This document shows, piece by piece, positions 1 to 6,151 of a stretch of DNA of 21,153 bases. Source of the stretch: a virus; IMG/VR virus record IMGVR_UViG_3300033151_000360, positions 1 to 21,153 of that record; one strand, given 5' to 3'. How positions within the stretch are numbered: position 1 is the stretch's first letter; the number at the start of each line of letters is the position of its first letter. A program made the translations under genes and the position numbers. The notes beneath the pieces are model-generated. The model was not told where the DNA came from. It did no database searches and saw only the letters and a list, made by a program, of their open reading frames with translations.

Positions 1-323
1 GCCATCACCTGGCTACACTGCCATTGTTCTAAATCTATTTGAAGGCCCAATGTGTTACCGAGAATCGCAATCTCAAATGGGGCGTTGTGTGCTCTGATTA
101 TGCCTGTGCGATCGACTAGAAAAGGTACCAGCTCCAGAGGTATGCTATATGGGTCTCTCAATGTGTCCCATAGGCGGGGGGCGTCGTTTCCGACAGCCCA
201 CCCAAGCATTAAAGATCTAGTTGAAGCGTGGCGGGAGTAAATATCCGCGCCGCGCTTCTTTAGATCCACCTCGGAAAAGGTTTCAAAATCTAACCACAGG
301 ACGTCGCTAGAACAGGACTTCAT
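1..323 (-). CDS. Family A phage DNA polymerase, N-terminal 3'-5' exonuclease part (partial)
   Basis: The first 107 codons of a gene that runs off the left edge. It opens with a DnaQ-type exonuclease fold: motif Exo I is LDFETFSEVD (catalytic Asp12 and Glu14) and motif Exo II is AHNAPFE (residues 78-84). The stretch W101-QCSQVM resembles the W-x-CT-x-x-MA segment of phage polymerases that join this proofreading domain to a Pol I-type polymerase. Its role is phage DNA replication with proofreading. The ATG at 321-323 lies inside the end of the ssDNA-binding protein gene (17-nt overlap), so the two are probably translated together. Only the exonuclease part is visible; the polymerase domain is inferred from the family and from the replication neighbours. 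A stand-alone exonuclease is the main alternative. Confidence 0.8.
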   Translation of the reverse strand, partial: MKSCSSDVLWLDFETFSEVDLKKRGADIYSRHASTRSLMLGWAVGNDAPRLWDTLRDPYSIPLELVPFLVDRTGIIRAHNAPFEIAILGNTLGLQIDLEQWQCSQVM

Positions 324-1170
324 CGCCTACGATCGCGGGTTGATTACCGGCTACCGGCTGCCCAGGCTGTACCCCCGGTTGGTATATCGGAGGCTGTACC
401 GCTGCAGGTTGGGGCATCGGCTGCTGGTACACAGGCTGCTGTACTGGTGCCGGCTGCTGGTACACAGGATGAGGCTGTGCCACTGGTTGAGCGTACATTT
501 CACCGTGGGCGTGTTGCGCCTGAACTGGCTGCTGGTACACAGGCTGCTGTGATGGCTGCCCCAGGTTGACGCCTCCTGGCTGCGCTGGTGCTACTGGCTG
601 AGCGGTTGACGGTCCCGCGCCCTGAACCCCTGCGAAAGCGGATCCCGAATCTGGACTAGCGTTACCTAAGCGCTCATTGTCCCCGGTCTTCATCACCCCA
701 TATACATCAGAGTTAATCCCCCCGGTTCCGCCCTTGTAAGCGTAGAAATTTACGTGCATACGGGCATTACAGCCGTCGTACACATCACCCTTATCGATAA
801 CCGGGGTGTTAGCGTCTAGCAATACCTTTGGTGCGCCGTCCTCTTCAGGTCGGCTACATCCCAGGATATATTTATCTGCATAAAATGGATCGGTTGGGAA
901 CCTTACCGCGCCATCCATGAGACAAGATTTCTTTCCGTATGGAAGGATTGCTAAGCCCCCTGGAACCGGTGATGGTCCTGCGCCCTCAAGGGTCATCGCT
1001 ATCGCGTTGTACCGCGTTATTAAGTCTGCTACCTGAGGATCTAGCTTACTGACAACTAAGGACCCCCCATACTTAAGAGGGTTGGCCGGGTTGTTCTGAA
1101 ACCGGCGTGCTGTCCATAATGAACGGACGTAAAGTAACCGCCCTTCAGGTGTTACGAATGCTTCTGACAT
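307..1170 (-). CDS. DUF2815 single-stranded DNA-binding protein with Q/P-rich linker
   Basis: 287 aa, start fixed by AGGAGA upstream of ATG 1170. Residues about 1-170 match the DUF2815 family, an OB-fold ssDNA-binding protein related in role to T7 gp2.5: an N-terminal TPEGRLLYVRSLW strand, PVIDKGDVYDGCNARMHVNF in the middle, and a Gly-rich strand (GGTGGINSDVYGV). After residue 190 comes a linker rich in YQQP/VQQP repeats. The protein ends in GDEVLF, an acidic plus hydrophobic tip ending in Phe, like the partner-binding tails of SSB and gp2.5. It would coat single strands during replication and recruit polymerase or primase. It lies between the DUF2800 nuclease and DNA polymerase genes, a frequent phage arrangement. 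The linker length is unusual. Confidence 0.8.
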   Translation of the reverse strand: MSEAFVTPEGRLLYVRSLWTARRFQNNPANPLKYGGSLVVSKLDPQVADLITRYNAIAMTLEGAGPSPVPGGLAILPYGKKSCLMDGAVRFPTDPFYADKYILGCSRPEEDGAPKVLLDANTPVIDKGDVYDGCNARMHVNFYAYKGGTGGINSDVYGVMKTGDNERLGNASPDSGSAFAGVQGAGPSTAQPVAPAQPGGVNLGQPSQQPVYQQPVQAQHAHGEMYAQPVAQPHPVYQQPAPVQQPVYQQPMPQPAAVQPPIYQPGVQPGQPVAGNQPAIVGDEVLF

Positions 1171-1202
1171 GATTCTTCTCCTGTACTATTAAAAATTTAA
1201 GT

Positions 1203-1222
1203 GGCCGCATACCGGCGCGGCC
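1203..1222 (-). other. Small hairpin upstream of the ssDNA-binding protein gene
   Basis: GGCCGC (1203-1208) pairs perfectly with GCGGCC (1217-1222) around an 8-nt loop. On the minus-strand transcript it is followed by an A/T-rich stretch and then the ribosome binding site of the next gene. The T run is weak, so this could be a leaky terminator, an mRNA processing site, or nothing functional. Confidence 0.3.
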
Positions 1223-1236
1223 TTACCGTTGAATCC

Positions 1237-1435
1237 TTACTTTTTCTCGGGGGCTTCCCTGGCTGCGTCTTTATGTCCTTTCAGCTCCGACAGCGCCTCC
1301 ATAATGATGTTAATCCGTCTGGTGGCCTCCTCGCGCCGGGGTCCCGTCAAATGCCACGACTTTCTTTTCGTGGGTCACTACAACCCAATCAAACCCGTGG
1401 GCTCTTGCTTCTTCGATCGCTCTCTTAAGTTTCAT
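1237..1435 (-). CDS. Small protein of unknown function, split by an apparent +1 frameshift
   Basis: ATG 1435 has a good site (AGGAGA) and encodes 41 aa (1435-1310): a helix MKLKRAIEEARAHGFDWV followed by a strand ending VAFDG. From there the reading frame degrades to PARGGHQTD and stops. The +1 frame continues without a stop to TAA at 1237-1239 and reads as a charged amphipathic helix (RREEATRRINIIMEALSEL, then a Lys/Glu-rich tail). The natural product would be about 65 aa, with one base extra in the CCCC run near 1340. Either the base is a sequencing error or recent mutation, or ribosomes shift there. It sits between the DUF2800 nuclease and the ssDNA-binding protein. No family recognised. 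Confidence 0.5.
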
Positions 1436-1444
1436 GCTCTTCTC

Positions 1445-2647
1445 CTATAAAAATGTTGGAATTTCCGGAACAGGATCCGCCGGTTCTATCTCGGCAAAGG
1501 CTAGGGCTGAATCAAATACCATAGCTTCTCCCCTGGTTTCAGCGGTTACCAGCTTTTCAGCGCCGGGGCGTTTTTCCCATAACTTATTTACGTTGTCTTT
1601 TTTCTTGTCGCTAAACTCCTTAAATTTTTCGAGTTTCTCGATCTGAGCCGGGGAGACCAGTTTCATGATCTCGGTTTCATCTTTGTTAAAGCCTCGGCTC
1701 TTCAATAACTTGTGCATTTCCTCCTCGCTATGCACCCATTTTCGAGATCCTGAGCCCCTGATGATCTTGTACCCCTTGATACTCAGACCCCTTCGGATCC
1801 TGGCCAGCGCCTCAACTCTCGCGTCTGCCATTACTGATTCCAGCAAAGGCAGCTTGTCCAGCAAGGATGCTAGGACGTCGTCAGACAGATTAGCAACACT
1901 ACTAAGCGCCCCCGACGTTTCCGCCTGCTGGGCCATCGCGAAGGCGTCAGATGTGTGCTTTTCCAGCTCGGAAAACCGGGCTGTACATTCTGACTTTCCC
2001 TTGCAAAATTTGCAGTGATCACCCGGGGTCAGTTGAGGGTTAGAGGTAATTTCCCCTAGCTTAACAGCCATCCCAGCCCAAATATGCTGTGCCTCTCCTA
2101 CTGTCAGGGAGTGAATGGATATTGGGGCGCCCATTGGTAACCGGGGTTGTAGGATGGCTAGCGTGATGTTAATGATCCCCTTCAATTGAAGAGTAGCGAT
2201 CGCACCTGCAGCGTATGCCAACAACTGAGAGTTACCGATAGGGGATACTGCATACTTGCCATACTTGAAGTCAGCTATGATCAAGTGCTCCTCCTTAACC
2301 AGGATTATATCTGAGGTGCCCCAGGTTTCTGAGTTCCCTAGAATGGCCGCGGGATCGACTGCAGCCTCAACGTATAGTTTGTAGCCTTTTTTCGTTAAAT
2401 TTTCGACCCAACGTACCGCTTCCATAACCCCCGCCATCATGTCGCGCGGTTCGGAGCCTTCAGGGTTACCCCCGAGTAAAATTTTCTCCAGTAATTCATG
2501 TGCCCTGGTTCCTTCGCTCGCGGCGGAGGATCCAGAGTCCGTTTTCCCAAGTTCCGCCGCGTAGCTACCTGTACAGGCTAACCGGCGGGAGAGTGAGGAG
2601 GGGCCGTTTGGTGCGTGGCCCCGATCCGCGTGGTTTTGTTCTACCAT
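1445..2647 (-). CDS. DUF2800 PD-(D/E)XK nuclease (RecB/Cas4-like, probable Fe-S cluster)
   Basis: 400 aa. The N-terminus GPSSLSRRLACTGSYA...EGTRAHELLE (residues 15-54) is the DUF2800 signature. The nuclease core follows: Asp113 in GTSDIILV, Asp126 and Lys128 in IIADFKYGK, and Gln141 in QLLAYA. Cys25 plus C212-x2-C215-x5-C221 matches the four-cysteine Fe-S pattern of AddB/Cas4-type nucleases. The family is a phage exonuclease, probably acting with the neighbouring DUF2815 ssDNA-binding protein in replication-linked recombination or end processing. The C-terminal third is helical and charged (residues 300-380). The ATG shares one base with the TAA of the upstream QQP-repeat gene (TAATG), suggesting coupled translation. 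Catalysis is inferred from motifs. Confidence 0.8.
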   Translation of the reverse strand: MVEQNHADRGHAPNGPSSLSRRLACTGSYAAELGKTDSGSSAASEGTRAHELLEKILLGGNPEGSEPRDMMAGVMEAVRWVENLTKKGYKLYVEAAVDPAAILGNSETWGTSDIILVKEEHLIIADFKYGKYAVSPIGNSQLLAYAAGAIATLQLKGIINITLAILQPRLPMGAPISIHSLTVGEAQHIWAGMAVKLGEITSNPQLTPGDHCKFCKGKSECTARFSELEKHTSDAFAMAQQAETSGALSSVANLSDDVLASLLDKLPLLESVMADARVEALARIRRGLSIKGYKIIRGSGSRKWVHSEEEMHKLLKSRGFNKDETEIMKLVSPAQIEKLEKFKEFSDKKKDNVNKLWEKRPGAEKLVTAETRGEAMVFDSALAFAEIEPADPVPEIPTFL

Positions 2648-3171
2648 TACGCCACCGGTACCAGTGCCTGAACTGCTGCTAACAATGCAGGGCGGTTTTG
2701 CAACGGGATGTCAGCCAACGTAGCCCCACCATATTGAGGGAATAACGACAGAATCTGGTTATACCCGCCTGCTGGTAACCGTGCTACTACACCTTGTAGG
2801 ACCACGTTGCAGGCATCATCTGACACATCAGGGCCGGCTAATGGTGCCGGTTGCTGTACTGGTGCCGGTTGCTGTACTGGCTGCTGTATCGGCTGCTGTA
2901 CTGGCTGCTGTATCGGCTGCTGTACTGGCTGCTGTATCGGCTGCTGTATCGGCTGCTGTACTGGCTGCTGTACTGGCTGCTGTACTGGCTGCTGTATTGG
3001 TGCCACGGTGTTAGGATCCGGGAGCACTTCAGGTGCTGATCCCGGACCGTCGCAAATGGCCGCTTCTCCGACGCCAAATGCGTTTGCAAAGTTCGCGTTT
3101 AGTGCTGAGATTGATTCGTTCAATATCAATACAGCGGCGGTGTTTTTCTTGATCTCGTTTTCTATGCTCAT
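2647..3171 (-). CDS. Unrecognised protein with a tandem VQQP/IQQP repeat linker
   Basis: 174 aa with three parts. The N-terminus (residues 1-45) is helical: MSIENEIKKNTAAVLILNES then an Ala/Asn-rich segment. Residues about 57-105 are eleven tandem [V/I]QQP units plus one more after an AP. The C-terminal domain (about 115-174) has Cys122 and LPAGGYNQILSLFPQYGG. The linker suggests two folded ends held apart, perhaps linking a helical partner-binding domain to another replication protein; the ssDNA-binding protein next door has a similar linker. The start overlaps the upstream ribbon-helix-helix gene by 4 nt (ATGA). No family is recognised. Confidence 0.7.
   Translation of the reverse strand: MSIENEIKKNTAAVLILNESISALNANFANAFGVGEAAICDGPGSAPEVLPDPNTVAPIQQPVQQPVQQPVQQPIQQPIQQPVQQPIQQPVQQPIQQPVQQPAPVQQPAPLAGPDVSDDACNVVLQGVVARLPAGGYNQILSLFPQYGGATLADIPLQNRPALLAAVQALVPVA
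2867..2998 (-). repeat. Eleven tandem 12-bp repeats encoding [V/I]QQP
   Basis: Eleven consecutive units of the plus-strand form GGCTGCTGTAYY (first unit GGTTGCTGTACT). Variation is almost confined to the last base pair, which switches Val and Ile. Near identity at the DNA level points to expansion by slippage or recombination, so the copy number may differ between isolates or be wrong in an assembly. Confidence 0.9.
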
Positions 3172-3362
3172 TTGTAACTGTCCTTTATTGCCGGGTTTAG
3201 CGATAGCTTGATGCTACCGTTGTTAAATTCTGCGATCAACTTACGTATGACCGCAGCGGGTTTCTCTTCGAGACGTTCACAAATTTTCAGGAACGCTTCA
3301 TAATCGGGTGTAGGAATGGCCGTTGAAATCTTGCTCTTTCCTGGGCTTTGTGCGGTTGCCAT
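3168..3362 (-). CDS. Small ribbon-helix-helix-type putative DNA-binding protein
   Basis: 64 aa, start fixed by AGGAGG upstream of ATG 3362. Residues 10-50 read as one short strand and two helices: KISTAIPTPDYEAFLKICER, then a turn (LEEKPAAV) and IRKLIAEF. This is the Arc/MetJ ribbon-helix-helix pattern, in which the strand pairs in a dimer and enters the major groove. It is likely a small regulator of phage transcription, possibly of the promoter just upstream (3400-3428). It overlaps the next gene by 4 nt. The family assignment is from pattern only; a short structural adaptor is possible. Confidence 0.5.
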   Translation of the reverse strand: MATAQSPGKSKISTAIPTPDYEAFLKICERLEEKPAAVIRKLIAEFNNGSIKLSLNPAIKDSYK

Positions 3363-3399
3363 CTTGTGGCCTCCTGTAGTGTTAAAATATAGAAAGGTC

Positions 3400-3428
3400 A
3401 GTGTACTGCTTTAAGCTCATAGTGTCAA
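3400..3428 (-). promoter_or_regulatory. Internal leftward sigma70-type promoter
   Basis: On the minus strand, TTGACA (3428-3423) is followed by a 17-nt spacer and TACACT (3405-3400). Transcription would start near 3393 and feed the ribbon-helix-helix gene and all genes to its left. The -35 and following bases (TTGACACT) match those of the main leftward promoter at 5753-5780. A 12-codon ORF (3420-3382, MSLKQYTDLSIF) with an AGGAG site starts inside the promoter; it could only be translated from upstream transcripts. Confidence 0.55.
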
Positions 3429-3445
3429 CTCCTTTCCGCTAGTAT

Positions 3446-3763
3446 TCACTTAGAGGCGGCGGCCCCCCTTTCCCGGTTCTCAGACGCTGCGATCTCCCAG
3501 CCTAGGCGCTGGATAAAGTCTCGCTGTGCGTCTAACCGGGACCGGCGGGATTCTAAGAGCCGGTTGCGCCCCTTAGTAGCCTCGATACGCGCGGTTAAGG
3601 TGTCAATCTCAGCCTTCAAAAATTCCAGGGCTCCTACTGATATCTCAACTGTAACCGAGAATCTAACCTCCCCCGGGTCCGCAGCGCATAAATCCGGATG
3701 TATGCTCAGATCAGACAATTCCTCTAAGTCGGGCAGTCGTCTGTTGATCGTTAAAAATGTCAT
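3446..3763 (-). CDS. Unrecognised protein with coiled coil
   Basis: 105 aa with AGGAG nine bases before ATG 3763. The N-terminal half is acidic (DLEELSDLSIHPDLCAADPG), then a short strand (VRFSVTVEISV). Residues about 48-100 form a long heptad-rich helix with alternating Arg/Glu (LKAEIDTLTARIEATKGRNR, then RRSRLDAQRDFIQRLGWEI), typical of a coiled coil. It is part of the leftward early operon, where small proteins often bind host factors, but nothing in the sequence names its target. Confidence 0.7.
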   Translation of the reverse strand: MTFLTINRRLPDLEELSDLSIHPDLCAADPGEVRFSVTVEISVGALEFLKAEIDTLTARIEATKGRNRLLESRRSRLDAQRDFIQRLGWEIAASENRERGAAASK

Positions 3764-3781
3764 AATTTTATTCTCCTATGT

Positions 3782-4132
3782 TTAGCCTAGTGGGTTCTCG
3801 CATGCTTCGGTTACGCCTGCGACACATACCTCAGTAAAATCATTCCGGAGCCGTGCGGCCGCTTCTCGCTGGCCTCGTGCTGAGTTGTGGTAAGCAATCT
3901 GCCTCGCGACGGGTTGCGGGCTCCATGGTTTCTTCCTGGCTTGCTTCGCTGCCAGCTCCAGTCCCTTACGGAACCGCTTAAGGCGATCGTATTCGTTGAT
4001 CACTTTAAAGCGGTAACCGGGGCCATTGAATACCACGTATTCTTGAGCCAGGTTAGCGATCCCGACGTCTGCAAAAATTATTGCCCGATCCACTTTCTCT
4101 AAAAGTTCCGGTGTTACTGTATTAATAGTCAT
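3782..4132 (-). CDS. Unrecognised early protein
   Basis: 116 aa, with a purine-rich site (AAGGAAGGA) before ATG 4132. The start overlaps the stop of the 168-aa gene upstream (ATGA). The sequence is a mixed alpha/beta N-terminus (TPELLEKVDRAIIFADVG) and a strongly basic middle (RLKRFRKGLELAAKQARKKP), compatible with nucleic acid binding. It carries no metal-binding or catalytic motif I can recognise. Co-translation with its two neighbours suggests a related job. Confidence 0.7.
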   Translation of the reverse strand: MTINTVTPELLEKVDRAIIFADVGIANLAQEYVVFNGPGYRFKVINEYDRLKRFRKGLELAAKQARKKPWSPQPVARQIAYHNSARGQREAAARLRNDFTEVCVAGVTEACENPLG

Positions 4133-4635
4133 GATCCTTCCTTATCAGTCTGTATCCATTGGGTCGCTAGCTCGTCTGCTCGGGCCTTCCAGTGAAGGGC
4201 CTGATCCGGATCCACGATGGCTAGCAGTTCAGCGAGGTTCCTTGCTTCCCAGAGCTTACCCTGGGTCAGCGCCGGTTCTAGTCGTGGAGCCGGTTCTGGC
4301 TGTCTCTTCAGTGCGTCGAAGTCGGTCACCCCGTTCTCGAAAGCATCCACCCCTTCAAACCAAGACCGTGCCACTGATATCAATCGCTCTCTGATTGCTA
4401 TCTCGACCAGGTCCCCAACCCGTGATCCCGGGGGAGCCGAGACTAGGTCTTCTACGTATGCCAGGCTGTGCTCTGAAGCAAGGCAAGTTATCAAGTCGTG
4501 GAAATGCGTTGGTACAAATGATTTAGCTATCTGGACCAGCCTATCATCAGGGCATGGGCTATCTAATAAGGTTGCGCGCTCTTTGCCCAACTTGAGCAGC
4601 AATTTGTGTCGTATATCGTTATATGTTCGTGTCAT
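4129..4635 (-). CDS. Unrecognised early protein
   Basis: 168 aa, mostly predicted helix. The ribosome binding site AGGAGA precedes ATG 4635. Features seen are a basic N-terminus (TYNDIRHKLLLKLGKERATL), a central segment around VGDLVEIAIRERLISVARSW, a Pro/Glu-rich joint (RQPEPAPRLEPAL), and a final helical segment with several Trp residues. No domain family is recognised and no membrane segment is present. It lies in the middle of the leftward operon and overlaps the 116-aa gene by 4 nt. Confidence 0.7.
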   Translation of the reverse strand: MTRTYNDIRHKLLLKLGKERATLLDSPCPDDRLVQIAKSFVPTHFHDLITCLASEHSLAYVEDLVSAPPGSRVGDLVEIAIRERLISVARSWFEGVDAFENGVTDFDALKRQPEPAPRLEPALTQGKLWEARNLAELLAIVDPDQALHWKARADELATQWIQTDKEGS

Positions 4636-4659
4636 GATTTTCTCCTAAAATTTAAGTTT

Positions 4660-4833
4660 TTATGTGCAGATCCAATACGCCCGGCCATCGCTGTAAATGT
4701 ATCGGCAGTATGACTCGGTTTGTGCGGCCAGCTCAGCTGTATCGGCGAAGGCGGCCAGTGGCAGTGTTACCAGTAAGATAAGCGCTAGGATCAGTAGTAA
4801 AAGGACAGCTAATGCTGTTAGGGATGATCTCAT
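4660..4833 (-). CDS. Small exported or membrane-anchored peptide
   Basis: 57 aa from ATG 4833, chosen over an upstream in-frame ATG at 4896 because TTTTTGGAGA sits correctly before 4833. The N-terminus is a classic export signal: MRSS, then about 22 hydrophobic residues (LTALAVLLLLILALILLVTL), then a possible signal peptidase site after AAFA. The remaining about 27 residues contain two Cys (YCRYIY and WICT), which could form a disulphide in the periplasm. It may also stay as a single-span membrane protein. Early phage membrane peptides can act in superinfection exclusion or membrane takeover, but that is speculation. Confidence 0.6.
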   Translation of the reverse strand: MRSSLTALAVLLLLILALILLVTLPLAAFADTAELAAQTESYCRYIYSDGRAYWICT

Positions 4834-4868
4834 GTCGTTCTCCAAAAATTTATTGATGTTAAGTAATT

Positions 4869-4896
4869 GTGGCGGCCCTCGGTTATCGAGAGCCAC
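4869..4896 (-). other. Stem-loop between the DUF932-like and exported-peptide genes
   Basis: GTGGC (4869-4873) pairs with GCCAC (4892-4896), with an inner CTCG/CGAG stem. On the minus transcript it lies just after the DUF932-like gene and has no proper T run, so it may reduce or process the transcript rather than end it. Confidence 0.35.
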
Positions 4897-4910
4897 CGGT
4901 TAAGGGTTGG

Positions 4911-5690
4911 TTAGTGCAGGCCCACACACTCATCTAGGAACGTTGAGATATGGCCGGTGCGTTGTTCGATCAACAACGGGTTGCTTTGTGCGCCGGTAGG
5001 CTTAACGGCCTCAGTACAGGCGTTTAACAGTCTCCAGGCTGTGAAGCCCTGCTCTGCATGTTCATCGTGGCTAGGTGATGTCCACTCATTAGCAGCCTTG
5101 CCCAGCTGCGGAGCTGACAGCCCGCCGCGTCTGAATATCTCAACCAGGGCAGCATCTCCAGCCCGTGGTGCGATGTCAGTGTTACGGTATCTCTCGAACC
5201 GTTGTACGTTACGTTCTGCTTCTTCAGGGATCAGGTTGATTGCTGATCGGACCAGCCCTGGTAGGCGTGATGCGATGTTAGTAGTTTGCTTGGTTGAGAT
5301 GTTGCCCAGGTTACCCGAGAAACAAAGGTTGCTACAAACCAGCACCTGAGAGCCTAAGGCAAGACCGCGAGTAATCAACTGGTCATGCGAACCGCGAAGT
5401 CCTAAAACGATGCGGTGGTCCCGGCCTTCAGCTGGGATATACTCACCTTCGAGGGCTGGGATAGTTAACTCAAGTGCTCCGAATAACCGTTGGTTGTCGT
5501 GGCTGGTTACGAACTCCTCTCCGACGATCTCGATCCCTGCGATGTCCAAACCGTGGTAAATAGTCTCAACATACTCTTCAAAAGAGTAGGGAGCGTGGAA
5601 GGCTCCAAGAGGTGGAGGAGTAGGGATACTTGCTAACTGGCCGCGAGTATAAGGAGTGTTTGTGCTGCTTGGGTAGATTAAGGTAGTCAT
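4911..5690 (-). CDS. DUF932-like protein, first gene of the leftward operon
   Basis: 259 aa from ATG 5690, chosen because TTTTTGGAGA precedes it; an ATG four codons upstream lacks spacing. Residues about 90-150 (HRIVLGLRGSHDQLITRGLA then GSQVLVCSNLCFSGNL) match the core of DUF932, a family of phage and plasmid proteins with no settled function. The later part is helical (NLIPEEAERNVQRFERYRNT). Being first after a strong promoter, it should be made early and abundantly. The family is often found near single-strand DNA-binding and recombination genes, as here. Assignment is from recalled motif pattern, so function remains open. Confidence 0.6.
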   Translation of the reverse strand: MTTLIYPSSTNTPYTRGQLASIPTPPPLGAFHAPYSFEEYVETIYHGLDIAGIEIVGEEFVTSHDNQRLFGALELTIPALEGEYIPAEGRDHRIVLGLRGSHDQLITRGLALGSQVLVCSNLCFSGNLGNISTKQTTNIASRLPGLVRSAINLIPEEAERNVQRFERYRNTDIAPRAGDAALVEIFRRGGLSAPQLGKAANEWTSPSHDEHAEQGFTAWRLLNACTEAVKPTGAQSNPLLIEQRTGHISTFLDECVGLH

Positions 5691-5752
5691 GTTGTTCTCC
5701 AAAAATATGTGTGATGGTTAAGGTGGCCAGGTATTCCCCGACTTCGAGATCC

Positions 5753-5780
5753 ATTCTACAGTACTTTCGGAAAGTGTCAA
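5753..5780 (-). promoter_or_regulatory. Main leftward early promoter
   Basis: Minus strand: TTGACA (5780-5775), 16-nt spacer, TAGAAT (5758-5753), preceded by TACTG. It would start transcripts near 5746, giving a leader of about 56 nt before the DUF932-like gene. The spacer contains a palindrome that could bind a repressor. Confidence 0.75.
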
Positions 5781-5816
5781 CTTTTATTTGAAATTAGATG
5801 AATTAATATGACACTT
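5763..5816. promoter_or_regulatory. Putative operators in the divergent control region
   Basis: Two symmetric signals. ACTTTC-G-GAAAGT (5763-5775) is a perfect 13-bp palindrome inside the leftward promoter spacer. AAGTGTCA (5772-5779) and TGACACTT (5809-5816) form an 8-bp inverted repeat whose arms touch the -35 regions of the leftward and rightward promoters. Binding of one dimeric regulator to both arms could switch the two directions together. Confidence 0.45.
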
Positions 5817-5844
5817 GCAATTATAGGGCGTCATATAGTATAGT
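5815..5844 (+). promoter_or_regulatory. Rightward promoter for the leader and primase-helicase
   Basis: TTGCAA (5815-5820), 18-nt spacer, TATAGT (5839-5844). It points at the structured leader and the replication gene at 6214. The match is weaker than the leftward promoter, so activation may be needed. Confidence 0.5.
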
Positions 5845-5901
5845 TATGGCCTTGCCCTTTTTGGGAATTTTAACAGACAATGTCAGACAGAGGAAACTAT
5901 T

Positions 5902-5997
5902 ATGACAGCAAGAATTCATGATGATAACGGGGGGGATGCCTTGGTGATGGCGGCGGGGTTCCCTTATGAGGAAGCTACAAAAAAAAAGCTTAGTTAA
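5902..5997 (+). CDS. Possible 31-aa leader peptide
   Basis: ATG 5902 follows AGAGGAAA at good spacing and reads MTARIHDDNGGDALVMAAGF then a short charged tail ending KKKLS. The end runs through nine consecutive A bases (5979-5987), a classic slippery or indel-prone tract. A +1 shift there would join a frame open to 6151. It may be a true small protein, a regulatory leader, or the remains of a longer gene. Confidence 0.35.
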   Translation: MTARIHDDNGGDALVMAAGFPYEEATKKKLS

Positions 5998-6019
5998 GCG
6001 AAAACCGGTATTCGGTCAC

Positions 6020-6060
6020 GGTCTGAATGACTCCCTGTACCAGACCCACTTGAAGGTGGG
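6020..6060 (+). promoter_or_regulatory. Mutually exclusive hairpins in the rightward leader RNA
   Basis: GGTCTG (6020-6025) pairs with CAGACC (6041-6046), while CCCAC (6045-6049) pairs with GTGGG (6056-6060). Both need C6045-C6046, so only one can form. The second hairpin partly hides the GGGAGG ribosome site of the following 27-aa ORF. CCCTGTACC occurs twice (6033-6041 and 6092-6100), so the 3' arm of the terminator could pair with either copy. Confidence 0.4.
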
Positions 6061-6067
6061 AGGCATT

Positions 6068-6151
6068 ATGTCTACTTTGAAACAAAAAAGCCCCTGTACC
6101 GCTATGGAGGGCAGAACAGGGGCTTTTAGAGAGCCATCACAACACTGGTGA
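6068..6151 (+). CDS. Possible 27-aa leader ORF spanning the terminator
   Basis: ATG 6068 follows GGGAGG (6058-6063). The 27-codon frame (begins MSTLKQKSPC, ends REPSQHW) runs straight through both arms of the terminator hairpin and stops at 6149-6151, beyond it. A ribosome on this ORF would keep the terminator from folding, so translation would favour read-through to the primase gene. The peptide itself has no recognisable feature. Confidence 0.35.
   Translation: MSTLKQKSPCTAMEGRTGAFREPSQHW
6084..6127. terminator. Intrinsic terminator (bidirectional shape)
   Basis: AAAAGCCCCTGT (6086-6097) pairs perfectly over 12 bp with ACAGGGGCTTTT (6116-6127), with an 18-nt loop. Read rightward it ends in four T; read leftward it ends in six T. 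Rightward it would end the leader transcript about 90 nt before the primase-helicase gene. Confidence 0.75.

Noticed and set aside
52-240. Plus-strand ORF at the left edge
   Set aside because: Antisense of the DNA polymerase exonuclease domain, which has clear motifs on the minus strand.
340-552. Plus-strand Arg/Leu-rich ORF
   Set aside because: Antisense of the Q/P-rich tail of the ssDNA-binding protein.
2807-3211. Plus-strand ORF with a striking Cys/Gly repeat (CIGCCTGC)
   Set aside because: It is only the antisense of the QQP repeat gene; the pattern is forced by the 12-bp units, and flanking genes run on the other strand.
5966-6151. 61-aa plus-strand ORF through the leader region
   Set aside because: No ribosome site at its start, and it crosses hairpins and the terminator; only its last part from ATG 6068 has a good site.
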